Shown: positions 44,731-53,654 of the stretch, one piece after another
Numbering within the stretch: the stretch's first letter is position 1
Layout of the letters: each line of letters opens with the position of its first letter
Assembly: GCA_028284445.1 (NCBI GenBank)
Contig: JANQRS010000082.1
Span: 1 to 64,000 of the forward strand
Source of the DNA: Calditrichia bacterium
GTDB taxonomy: Bacteria > Calditrichota > Calditrichia > RBG-13-44-9 > J075
Reading direction: 5' to 3'
Length of the DNA: 64,000 nucleotides
The notes under the pieces: model-generated
Databases searched by the model: none
The model's input: the letters and a program-made list of their open reading frames with translations, nothing else
What the model was told of the DNA's origin: nothing
Program-made: the position numbers and the translations under genes

Positions 44731-46020
44731 ATGAATTATTTGGTAAAGATAGTATCTATTTTGAATTTAGTGGCAATCACCGCTTTTGCACAGACACTCT
44801 ACAATGGGGTCGGGCATATTGACCCTAACCATCAAATTGAGTGGACCCGAGCTGGACTGATTACAGCAATAACTCCAACGATGGCGATTGGATCTTGCTA
44901 GAACAAAAGAATTTTTACAAACACTCAACATGTAGCGATTGTGAAGACTGGCACCATATAGGGCAAATTCTTCAAATAGATGATCTTGTCAGTGGAACCA
45001 CATTGACGATTGTAGGTGAAGCAACCAAGACATACGAACCCACTATCGCCGTAAGCGGGGATGATATAGTTACAACTATCAGGCTAATTAATCCCATTCA
45101 AAATGTCGGCTTTGAGAACCTCAGAATCGACCGTCTTGAGTCTGAAAAGGCTGCTGAAAACTGCTTTGATTGTAACAATATCTATTTTGAATACGCAGTT
45201 AATTGCTGGGTTAAGGGTGTTGAAATGCATTCAACACCACGCCACCATGTTGTTGGCAGATACAGCTCTCATTTGGAAATAAGTGGATCGTATTTTAGTA
45301 ATGCCAACAATCATGGAGGAGGGGGATATGGGTACGGTGTCTTGTTGGAAAATTGCACCACATATAGCTTGGTTGAAAACAATATTTTCCGAAGGCTGAG
45401 ACATTCTGTGTTATTACAATCAGGAGCCAACAGCAATGTCGTGACATTTAATTATGCGCGTGAGCGTAAACGAGAGTTTGTAGCCTTTAGCAACTTGTCA
45501 GATGTTGTTTCTTCAAATGCGACTTTCACCTGGACAGAAAACAGTTCTCATACTCTGCTTGCTTCAGATCAGCATTGGCCACAACAGAACAACTTTTTCC
45601 GACGCTTCGATCATTTTCAAGACCCTTTTGGTGCTATCGATACAAATAACCCATCGACGATAACTGTGCCGGGAATGACCGGCACTTATTTAGCCCAATA
45701 CAGTACAAGGTTTGATATTGATGTTTCTTTGGATTTAATGAATGGCGGTTCTGGTGGCACAGCTGTTGTAGATGATCAGGTGGTAACAACACCCTATTCA
45801 GTTTGATTTACCAAGAGGCAGTGAAGTCAAACTGAGAATTTATGATGTTCAGGGACGCTTGGTTCAAAAGCTGGTCAACGAAAGAATGGAGGCAGGTGCT
45901 CACACGGTAGTTTGGGATGGACGCAATCAGCATGGTAGCCGTGTTGCTACTGGAATATATTTTTATCGTATCCAGGCAAGTAGTTTTGTGAAGACGAAGA
46001 AGATGCTCCTCGTCCGCTAA
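44731..46020 (+). pseudogene. right-handed beta-helix T9SS protein, frameshifted twice
   Basis: A good ribosome-binding site (GGAGGGAG) and signal peptide (MNYLVKIVSILNLVAITAFA) start at 44731. The reading continues to HIDPNHQIEW and then needs a -1 shift near 44838 (one G missing in a G run) to continue as DPSWTDYSNN. The central frame (to 45806) has beta-helix/pectate-lyase-like repeats (LEISGSYFSNANNHGG, SLVENNIFRRLRHSVLL). A second shift near 45794 (C run) restores QFDLPRGSEVKLRIYDVQG and a FlgD-like sorting end (KTKKMLLVR). The NPFNP motif is missing. Either it is decaying or there are two homopolymer sequencing errors. Confidence 0.7.
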
Positions 46021-46025
46021 ATAAG

Positions 46026-46100
46026 AAGATTTGTCGGGTTCATCTAAACCCGACAAATCTTACAACGGCTCAACAACATTGTCAAGTTGGGCCGTTTTTT
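46026..46100 (+). terminator. tandem hairpins ending in a T-run
   Basis: First hairpin: a perfect 15-bp stem (46026-46040 with 46047-46061), loop CATCTA. Second hairpin: an 11-bp stem with one G-T pair (46064-46074 with 46086-46096), running into TTTTTT (46095-46100). The second is a standard intrinsic terminator for the gene ending at 46020. The first, without a T-run, probably protects the 3' end or acts in the opposite direction. Confidence 0.85.
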
Positions 46101-46340
46101 ATAGCAGGACCAAAGCGCCTTTGCTACCACTATTCTTTCCAGAAATCAGCCACTTTGTTCTAGAGTTGTGTCGGCAGAGCAGGGCATTGCCCCAGCCTTA
46201 CATAGGATAAATTATACTCCCACGCAATTCCCCACCGCGCAAAACCTGACTATAAAACTAACCCTTGGCAAAAATATTCGGCTTTATCCGAGATGCCGCC
46301 ATCTCCCCAATATTGGGTACGGAGAATATCCTGATTTTTC
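46101..46340. other. non-coding leader region before the propeller gene
   Basis: A 240-base stretch between the terminator and the sequestering hairpin. An open frame in phase with the downstream gene runs through it, but it has no ribosome-binding site and the real start has a strong one. I see no other feature; it should contain the promoter of the gene at 46381. Confidence 0.4.
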
Positions 46341-46383
46341 CATTAGTTGCTCCAACGTTAATCTAACAAAGGAGCAACTAATG
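46341..46383 (+). promoter_or_regulatory. hairpin covering the ribosome-binding site and start codon
   Basis: CATTAGTTGCTCC (46341-46353) is the exact complement of GGAGCAACTAATG (46371-46383), giving a 13-bp perfect stem with a 17-base loop. The 3' arm contains the Shine-Dalgarno GGAG and the entire ATG of the next gene. In the folded state translation should be blocked. This geometry is typical of RNA thermometers, of attenuators that need an upstream event to open them, or of sRNA targets. Confidence 0.75.
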
Positions 46384-47634
46384 AAACGTTCGTTATCGGT
46401 CTCTCCACAAAAGTGCTTTTCAAATTTTCAGGATTTGCTGTCCAGCAGCATCATATTGGCTATGACCGTAGTCTTAATAGGCGCACTTTCTATGTCATTG
46501 CCTGCCCAGTCCAGCATGTACGACCTGTATGTCAGTAGTTCAAACACCAATTCTGTAAAGCTCTTTAACGGGCAAACCGGAGAATATATCAAGGATTTTG
46601 TTGCACCAGGTGACGGAGGCTTGTCAAACACTCAAGAAATTGTTTTCGGACCGGACGGCGACGCATACGTCACTGGCTTTGGGAATACCGCCATCAAAAA
46701 ATACGATGGACAAACCGGTACATATATCGAAGATTTTAGCAAGAACTATACCCTGAGCAGTCCTGCAAAAATGACCTTCCGCTACGAGGACAGCCTTATT
46801 TATGTCAGTCAGTGGGGCGGCAATCGCAAAGTCGTGCGCTTTCGGATGAGCGACGGGGAGTTTGTCGACGAGTTCACATCCATCGGGATACCCGGCAATT
46901 GCGGGTTTGCCTGGGATTCGGCAAATAATCTCTACGTTGCCGGCTGGGGCAACAACGGCACCGACGGCTCAGTGCGCAAATTCGATCAGAATGGTCAATT
47001 TGTGGAGGTGTTTATATCCAGCGTCACGCTGCAAGGACCGGTCAACTGCTGGTGGGATGGGTCGGAGCTGTTTGTGCAGGACTGGACCACCGGGAATATC
47101 GAACGCTATGATGAAGAAAAGACCTATCTTGGCAGCTACATAAGCAACCTGGTCAGAACCGAGGGGTATGACTGGGACGAAAATGACAACCTTTACCTCT
47201 GCGATTGGGAAACCGATGTTATTAATCAATATGATCCGCAAGGAAATTTTGTGGCCGAATTTGCCAGCGGCGGCGGCATGGATACCCCAAATGGGTTAGT
47301 CTTCGGCCCCAAATATCAGGCGACAGGTATTAAGGAGGCCGAAACAACTCTGCCGGATGAATTTTCACTCGGCCTCAATTACCCCAACCCCTTTAATCCG
47401 TCAACAACCATACGATACACCCTACCGGCTGCCAGCGACGTTCGGCTCGAAATTCTGAACATTCTTGGACAGCCGGTTCGCACCCTTGTCCAGCGCCTTG
47501 AGAGTGCCGGGCATAAGGAAATTGTTTGGGATGGAAGAGATGACAGCGGCAATGCGATGCCCGGCGGCATTTATATTTATCGCCTGAAAGCGGATCAGTT
47601 CAGCGCAACCCGCAAAATGATCCTGGCGAAATAA
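46381..47634 (+). CDS. NHL-like propeller protein with T9SS sorting domain
   Basis: 417 residues from the ATG at 46381, preceded by AAGGAG. A signal peptide with a long n-region (membrane part SSIILAMTVVLIGALSMSLPAQ) is followed by a ~270-residue beta-propeller with NHL/SMP-30-like repeats (GPDGDAYVTGFGNTAIKKYDG, DSANNLYVAGWGNNG, DENDNLYLCDWETDVINQYD). The C-terminus is a FlgD-like sorting domain (NYPNPFNPSTTI, ending KMILAK). It is exported through the T9SS. Its ribosome-binding site is held in a hairpin, so expression is probably controlled after transcription. Confidence 0.82.
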   Translation: MKRSLSVSPQKCFSNFQDLLSSSIILAMTVVLIGALSMSLPAQSSMYDLYVSSSNTNSVKLFNGQTGEYIKDFVAPGDGGLSNTQEIVFGPDGDAYVTGFGNTAIKKYDGQTGTYIEDFSKNYTLSSPAKMTFRYEDSLIYVSQWGGNRKVVRFRMSDGEFVDEFTSIGIPGNCGFAWDSANNLYVAGWGNNGTDGSVRKFDQNGQFVEVFISSVTLQGPVNCWWDGSELFVQDWTTGNIERYDEEKTYLGSYISNLVRTEGYDWDENDNLYLCDWETDVINQYDPQGNFVAEFASGGGMDTPNGLVFGPKYQATGIKEAETTLPDEFSLGLNYPNPFNPSTTIRYTLPAASDVRLEILNILGQPVRTLVQRLESAGHKEIVWDGRDDSGNAMPGGIYIYRLKADQFSATRKMILAK

Positions 47635-47646
47635 GGAAAATTTTCC

Positions 47647-47669
47647 GGTGCGCGGCAGAGCCGCGCACC
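47647..47669. terminator. GC-rich hairpin between convergent genes
   Basis: A perfect 10-bp stem GGTGCGCGGC/GCCGCGCACC with a 3-base AGA loop, placed between a rightward gene ending at 47634 and a leftward gene ending at 47674. Reading leftward it is followed by GGAAAATTTTCC. It probably ends transcription from both sides, although the T-run is short. Confidence 0.65.
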
Positions 47670-47673
47670 AGCC

Positions 47674-50600
47674 CTACCCCGGAAATATCCCCGACAGCAG
47701 CTTCTTGAAAAATTCCTGTAGCTGACCGGTTAACACACCAATCAGGGCGGCTGCCAAACCGGAACCGGACGTCGATAAAAATGCCAGATTGTAGATTAGC
47801 TTCGCCTCGCCCTGATCAAAGCCGTTCTGCTTCAACACCCGGTAATCGAAGGCAAAAAATCCCAGAGCAACACAGAAAACCACCACCTGAACCGCCCAGG
47901 TTAGCACCGAGGCAATTTGCTCAAGGGAATCGGCAAATAGTATTGCCGGCCCGATGCGCGCTATCAAAATGACGGCACTTAGCCACAGTCCCTTGCTAAT
48001 GCCACTATGTCCTCGAATCAGCTCAAAGAAGTAGCCAAAAACAAAGGCAATAGCGAACCAAACCAGGCTGGTATATATGAGATTGTCCAGGATGCTCAAC
48101 AAGGGATAGAGATTTTCGATTTGCTGAATGCGAATATCCCGAATGCCAACCAGCAGCCACGGAATGGCCAAAACCGCACCGGTCTTGAGAGCAACCAGGG
48201 CATTGCCCCATGGAGATGCTTCAATCCCTTTACTGAACACAATATTGCGTATCGGCACACCCTCATGTGTGGCAGCAGCCTTCAGTTTCGCGAGCAAAGA
48301 CCTGTTTTCGCCGACCTGTTTTTGCCACTCGTCATAGGCCAGATCACCTTCCGCATACTTCTTATCAAGGGTTGAACTGAGCGCCTTGGCCTGTCTTTTG
48401 AAATGAAGGAATTCCAGCAGTTTGGCAATCGACTCACGCCGATTATTCAACACCTCGGCATTCTGCTCCAGGAAGCGCGACGAAAAAGCGACGCTGCGAA
48501 AGAGCAGTTTGTCCGACAGCCAATAGGCCAGTAAAAATGAAATCGGGATATACATGTAATAATATCCCCAGCGCACTACATAGATCGCCAGCAGGAATAT
48601 GCCGATCTGCCGCACCAATTCGCTGCCCTGGTATCCTTTTTCCGTGCTCTCTCTGAAGAGCAGCAGCATCAGCAAAGGCAAAAAGATGATAGCAAAATAG
48701 GCGGTCAGGTGAATCACAAAATGTGAGAGAGTAGTGTATTGAATAAATGATGAAGTTGAATCAAATATCAGGGTTTTCGGGAGGGTCAGGAATATCAGCA
48801 AAATTATGATGAAATACCTGGCGGGAATTTTGGGACCATCTACTTGATTACTCAAGGCGTCGTAAGACAAGTGCAAGAATGAATAGGCTAGCAATGCGCC
48901 AAGCGCACAGCAAATAATCGCCCAGCCGACCTGTGCTGTCATTGGTGAGAGAATATTGTCCTCGGTATTCACCAATAGTGGCACGAGCAGTAGAAAAGCC
49001 ACAATCCCTATTGCCGTCACTATCGATATTTTAGCGTCGATAGCATTACGCAGCGCTACGCGGATACTCCAGCCACCGGTAAAAAGCAACGTCAGCGCAA
49101 GAACGCCACCCACCCCATACGCCGGCAACAACGGTATATCCAGGCCGGCAAACTCGCTCAACCCTTTTGGCGTCAGCCACATGCATACGGCAACAAAGCA
49201 CAAGGCAAGTAGAAAGACCACCCACTGAGTGCGCAAACCAGGTCTTGCCGATTGCGGCGGATACAAACGACCAAGAAATACGCTTGCTGCAGCCGGAAAA
49301 AGGAAAACGACGAGGGTTCCGAAGTAACGGTTTGGCATTCGCTCATAGAAGTAGTTTTCGGCATACAATTGTGTCAGGAGCTCAAGGGCAAGCGTGCCCA
49401 ACTCTGCGGAGAAACGCAGCACCGGATCAGCATATGTAAAAAACAACAATAAGCAGAGTAAGCCGGTCAGGCGTGTCGAAACCTCCTCACTGCTGTCACG
49501 ATGGCGATAGAGGAGCCAGAGCAGCCAAAGGATAGGAATTGCCACAAAGAGCCCCCAAATAAGCGGCGTAAGCAGGCGCATGAAGGTATTGCTAAACACC
49601 TTATCGGGCAGACGGCGAATCAAGGAAATCACGTCTTCCGGGAGCGGCTCAACCGATTCCTCCTCAACCATTCTATCGAACATCGCCCCGGACTTTCTAG
49701 CTTCATTTGTGGGTATTTCCTCGGGCAATAATTGAAGCACAAAGGGCTTATCCAAATGGATATCTTTATTACCAACAAGAACTCTTAGATTGGGATACGA
49801 TGCATTGGTGGCGTGTGAAATCGAATGATAATTTTCTGCAGATACATGGATCAGTAACGAATCATGTTTATTGAAAAGCGGATTTGACGCCAAAACAGTG
49901 CGGTTGCTTTCCAAAAAGAACATATCCAGCCGATACCCTTGCCGGTCCGGCTTGAAAGCAAGATCAAACAAGAGGTTTGCGGCATTACCCTGCTTTTCAA
50001 TATTGAGCGAGCGAATCCCCCACAGCGGATTAAATCTGCCGAAAATATCGCCAATAAGGTCTTGTGGCTGCTTTGCACCACGGACATAGTCTTCGTACAA
50101 GACGCTGGCGACCGGAATGCGGGTGTTCAGCAACAAACGAGGGATGTGTTTGCTGGAATCGACAAAGACTTCCATCTTGCGATAAAAGCCCGGCAAGTTC
50201 TCCGCTCCATGATCCGCTTTCTGGTCATCTACTTTAAAAAGCAAACTATCCATTTCAGTGAGAATCGATTCAACGGAATCTACACTAACCGGCAAGCGCA
50301 GAGAGAACATGCCGGCATTGTCACAGTAAGCGGGCCAATTCAGATCGCTGACCGATAGATTATAAACGGCATCCGGCTCACCAAGACCGATAATTTCCAG
50401 GGATTTATTTAGATCAGAATAATGATGGGAAAGAATGATGGGCTTTCGTTTGGTAGAGCTGCGGTAGTTTATCGAGAAGTAGCGCCCGTGACTAAAATTA
50501 CCATCCTGGAAATAATCAGCGATTCGAAAACGATTTTCACCACGGGCCAAGACGACGTTGTAAAACGTAAATTTGCCATTATTCATCACCCAGGTGTCTT

Positions 50601-50955
50601 GCACTTCGCTGCCATTCATCGAGAGTATAACCGATTTATTGGCAGTTGTCTGTCCAAGGATGGTTACTTTCTCCGCCTGCAACTCAATGCGGCCATTTGC
50701 CGTGATCGACAGCGTGTCCGCGCCTGGCGTCTCCGGAACCACCAGTAATGTGTCAAAGCTGACGACGTCTTCTAGTTCGCCGCCTAACACTGAACCAGCA
50801 ACCGTTCCGGTATCAGGTGAGACCATCGAAGCTGCCAGTCCGCGAAATGCAAATCCAAAGAATTGTTGTGCAATAGCAACAAAAAAGGCCAGGGCTAATA
50901 CGGTCTTCAGTGCCCTGCCGGTAAAACGTTTCCAGTCCCACGAAAATACAGTCAT
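47674..50955 (-). CDS. giant polytopic membrane protein, partner of the KAP NTPase gene
   Basis: 1093 residues, ATG with GAGG eight bases upstream. An N-terminal helix (~17-38) is followed by a ~400-residue extracytoplasmic beta-rich part with an Ig-like domain near 85-155 (TILGQTTANKSVILSMNG). From ~455 there are about ten hydrophobic helices, then a soluble helical segment (~830-900, RRESIAKLLEFLHFKRQAKAL) and about five more helices to the end. No rhomboid or transporter signature is recognised. It is encoded 212 bases after a KAP P-loop NTPase gene on the same strand. KAP NTPases have membrane helices of their own and are often found with membrane partners, so the two may form a complex. 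The function is unknown. Confidence 0.65.
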   Translation of the reverse strand: MTVFSWDWKRFTGRALKTVLALAFFVAIAQQFFGFAFRGLAASMVSPDTGTVAGSVLGGELEDVVSFDTLLVVPETPGADTLSITANGRIELQAEKVTILGQTTANKSVILSMNGSEVQDTWVMNNGKFTFYNVVLARGENRFRIADYFQDGNFSHGRYFSINYRSSTKRKPIILSHHYSDLNKSLEIIGLGEPDAVYNLSVSDLNWPAYCDNAGMFSLRLPVSVDSVESILTEMDSLLFKVDDQKADHGAENLPGFYRKMEVFVDSSKHIPRLLLNTRIPVASVLYEDYVRGAKQPQDLIGDIFGRFNPLWGIRSLNIEKQGNAANLLFDLAFKPDRQGYRLDMFFLESNRTVLASNPLFNKHDSLLIHVSAENYHSISHATNASYPNLRVLVGNKDIHLDKPFVLQLLPEEIPTNEARKSGAMFDRMVEEESVEPLPEDVISLIRRLPDKVFSNTFMRLLTPLIWGLFVAIPILWLLWLLYRHRDSSEEVSTRLTGLLCLLLFFTYADPVLRFSAELGTLALELLTQLYAENYFYERMPNRYFGTLVVFLFPAAASVFLGRLYPPQSARPGLRTQWVVFLLALCFVAVCMWLTPKGLSEFAGLDIPLLPAYGVGGVLALTLLFTGGWSIRVALRNAIDAKISIVTAIGIVAFLLLVPLLVNTEDNILSPMTAQVGWAIICCALGALLAYSFLHLSYDALSNQVDGPKIPARYFIIILLIFLTLPKTLIFDSTSSFIQYTTLSHFVIHLTAYFAIIFLPLLMLLLFRESTEKGYQGSELVRQIGIFLLAIYVVRWGYYYMYIPISFLLAYWLSDKLLFRSVAFSSRFLEQNAEVLNNRRESIAKLLEFLHFKRQAKALSSTLDKKYAEGDLAYDEWQKQVGENRSLLAKLKAAATHEGVPIRNIVFSKGIEASPWGNALVALKTGAVLAIPWLLVGIRDIRIQQIENLYPLLSILDNLIYTSLVWFAIAFVFGYFFELIRGHSGISKGLWLSAVILIARIGPAILFADSLEQIASVLTWAVQVVVFCVALGFFAFDYRVLKQNGFDQGEAKLIYNLAFLSTSGSGLAAALIGVLTGQLQEFFKKLLSGIFPG

Positions 50956-51167
50956 AGGCGTCGCCTCACGTTCGTCGACGATGTGCCGTCCCCAAGCTCA
51001 TTTCAAACTTACATCGCTCTTGAATTTTGGATGATATTACCAATTCTCGCGATAATACGCTTGTTTTTTGTCAAGTTTTCAGAGATATGCTCCTAAACTT
51101 TTTGCAAATAAGCGGGGAGACATAAGGGGAAAATCTGCGACAGGAATGGCTGCTGAAGAGACTCTTT

Positions 51168-53306
51168 CTAGCTGCGCATCTGCCAGCACTTGCGGATGAT
51201 TTCATCGCTGAGTTGGACGTCAACACCTTCTGCCGCGCCAGTAACCACGCGAATAACATCCGGGTCACTGAAGAGATCCACCAGGTCCCCCAGTCTGGCA
51301 GCAACGGACTCATCGATCGCTTCCTCCGCACCAACATATGCGATTTTGGATGGGTTCTTCTCCAGGAACTCGGCAAGTTGTGGCCAGCGCATGTCGACAA
51401 TCGTCCAGAGTGCAAGCTCTTGTTGCGAGACATCAATACCGGCAAGCGTCACCAGGCTTCGTTGAATGCCGTAGGCATTAACAAAGCGCTTCATCGCCCG
51501 TGGATTGCTCTCTAACAAAGGGGCGAAGGGTTGCAGGGCGTGCTCGGTAAGCGCCTGCACCTCAGGTGCTGTCAAACGAATAACAGCCTCTTCGCGAAGG
51601 GCGCGTTGTAAAATCGGTTCATCCGCTGCGGCGTCGACTTGTTCCAGTATGTCGGATTCCCGCTTTAGCGATCGTAATCGAGAAGACGCCTGCTTGCGGG
51701 CATCTTGCACAGCCTGCTGACGTTCACTGGCCCGAAGGCCGATCAGCCGTTCGTAGTATTCCTGTTGGATTTCCGTGGGAATAGCCGGCACCGGCACCGT
51801 CAGGTGAAAGGTCTTATCAATGAACAAAGTGCCCAGATTGCGGCCCGGTTCACTGATGGCGGTCGTAAAATCTTTATACGATTCCTGATAAGCAGTGCGA
51901 ATCCAGCGTCGATCAGCGGCAATCACATATGTCAACGGCGCATCCCCATAAATGGTCTGCACCCCTTCAAGCAGTTCTACGATATATTCAGCCGTGCAGC
52001 GATCGAGATCGTCGATAAAAACAGCGACCGGTAATTTGATGCGCGAAATCATTTTTTCAAAATGCGTGGTCAAGCGCTGCATCGGATCGGTGCGATTTTG
52101 CTGAAAATTGGCGGCGGTTTCGGGCGACCCCAGCATAAAACCACGGCTCAATCCGCGAATACCGGTCCATACGGTTGCCACCAGCGCCAGAATAGCGCTG
52201 ATATTTGTCGCTTGCTTGGCAAAAATTTCCAGGAAGGTCTTCTCTCCCTCAGCTGTTGTCGGCGACCCAAGGCCAAATGGCAGCAACCCTCCCCAGAAAC
52301 TGGCCAGCAATATTACCACTAAAACAAATAACGCCAGAATGAATGGGCTCCAACTTTGCAACACCCGCCAGCTAAACTCAGTGCCGGTAAGAAATGCCCA
52401 GCGCCACTTATCTTTTCTCCAAAGCTGCCTGCGCGCCTGGCGATAGACGGAATCCATCAGCGACCACCATGGCGGTCTAATGCGCTGATGTTCCCAGGCG
52501 TTGAACCATACCACGATCCAGGGATCGGCAATATCTTCTTCGCTGCCTTCCGTCGTCAAATCTTTGCCAGCCTGTAATTCTGCACGCAGGAAATTCAGCA
52601 GCGTGCTCTTACCCGACCCCCACGGTCCGTACAGATTCACTCGGAAAGGCCCCATCAGCACCGATGCATCCTGCCCGCTCTTTTCTTCTTTTTCCTCCGC
52701 AGCCCCCAGGCGCTTCTCGTCTTGCGTACGCACAAGCTGAATGCGCTTTGCCAGGGCCCGGGCCATCACTTGTCGCCCCAATTCATCCACCGCTACCGGG
52801 CGATCCGGATGTGTAGGAACGGTGGAGTCGGGAACATGTGCGGCTTCTCCGATCTCGACGGATGGGATATCGCGACTCGCCACTGCTTCTGCTGCCGCTG
52901 GTTTAATGGGCTCTCGTGCAGGCATTTCCGGAAAGCTATCTAATACCTGTTCTTCCTCTTCGATATTCGACACATCTATTGCTACTTGCTCTTGTCCCGC
53001 TGGCGATATAGGTAAGTTGGATTCCAGCTCCATTATAAAATTCGTCAAAAGGAGTTCGAGATTCTTGCCTTCAACCTCGTTCATAGTTTCCATTTTCTTC
53101 CGTCGGCCTTTATTGCGAGGACGTTGAAAACCTTCAAATTGAGCTTTGAATTTTTCCTCCCATTCAGGAGACAATTTATTACCTGCCAAATCGCGAACAA
53201 ATGCGGACAATTCGACCAAGGCACCATCCAAATTCTGCGCATCGATAAACGTATGGATTTCTTTGAGACGTCGACTCACATCTTCTGGCGACTGCGATAC
53301 ACTCAT
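51168..53306 (-). CDS. KAP family P-loop NTPase
   Basis: 712 residues from the ATG at 53306; a TTG four codons upstream is possible. The N-terminal ~100 residues form a small helical domain (ahead of an acidic linker), which could be an effector-associated, Death-like domain; this is uncertain. The KAP core begins near 175. Walker A GPWGSGKST is at 227-235, the characteristic WFNAWEHQ at 267-274 and Walker B VFIDDLDR at 429-436. Two or three membrane helices (~320-345 and ~368-387) are inserted between Walker A and B, as is normal in KAP proteins. The C-terminal ~250 residues are helical. KAP NTPases occur in eukaryotic membrane proteins and in bacterial defence-type loci. It probably acts with the membrane protein encoded next. 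Confidence 0.87.
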   Translation of the reverse strand: MSVSQSPEDVSRRLKEIHTFIDAQNLDGALVELSAFVRDLAGNKLSPEWEEKFKAQFEGFQRPRNKGRRKKMETMNEVEGKNLELLLTNFIMELESNLPISPAGQEQVAIDVSNIEEEEQVLDSFPEMPAREPIKPAAAEAVASRDIPSVEIGEAAHVPDSTVPTHPDRPVAVDELGRQVMARALAKRIQLVRTQDEKRLGAAEEKEEKSGQDASVLMGPFRVNLYGPWGSGKSTLLNFLRAELQAGKDLTTEGSEEDIADPWIVVWFNAWEHQRIRPPWWSLMDSVYRQARRQLWRKDKWRWAFLTGTEFSWRVLQSWSPFILALFVLVVILLASFWGGLLPFGLGSPTTAEGEKTFLEIFAKQATNISAILALVATVWTGIRGLSRGFMLGSPETAANFQQNRTDPMQRLTTHFEKMISRIKLPVAVFIDDLDRCTAEYIVELLEGVQTIYGDAPLTYVIAADRRWIRTAYQESYKDFTTAISEPGRNLGTLFIDKTFHLTVPVPAIPTEIQQEYYERLIGLRASERQQAVQDARKQASSRLRSLKRESDILEQVDAAADEPILQRALREEAVIRLTAPEVQALTEHALQPFAPLLESNPRAMKRFVNAYGIQRSLVTLAGIDVSQQELALWTIVDMRWPQLAEFLEKNPSKIAYVGAEEAIDESVAARLGDLVDLFSDPDVIRVVTGAAEGVDVQLSDEIIRKCWQMRS

Positions 53307-53654
53307 AATTGGTTTCAAAATTTTTTGCGTTGATAAATATAAATCGTATCAATTAAAAAACATCTATTTCCACCTAAAAGCCTTGACCCTAGTCACCCAA
53401 AAGACAACGCATCATCATTCGCGAATTCACTAATCCATCGTTTCCAATTTTGAACCAATGCCGGGTGGTAATCTTCTGCCCCTACAGGGCAGGGTTTACA
53501 CGTGGTACAAACGATTCTATTGACAGTGCGTCGCTACGCGACGAATAGGAAAGGCTTGCGAAATCAATAAATTGCAAGTGATCCTTAGGAGCAAAATCTC
53601 TATAGTTGAGTTCAGTTGCAAGATATGGATCCTTGTAGGGGAACAACATCATTT
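53307..53654. other. 348-base intergenic region with small GC hairpins
   Basis: AT-rich next to the KAP gene, then a block with a CTGCCC/GGGCAG hairpin (about 53477-53492), the segment TTTACACGTGGTAC (53507-53520) and a perfect 6-bp CGTCGC/GCGACG hairpin with a TAC loop (53529-53543). The composition is unlike the flanking genes and resembles short dispersed palindromic repeats. No gene is supported. Confidence 0.45.

Noticed and set aside
46168..46380. N-terminal extension of the NHL-like protein to 46168
   Set aside because: It reads through leader DNA and the sequestering hairpin; a signal peptide and strong ribosome-binding site begin at 46381.
51071..51445. 124-residue minus-strand frame between the KAP and membrane-protein genes
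   Set aside because: Mostly overlaps the KAP gene in another frame; low-complexity Arg/Ser composition typical of a shadow frame.
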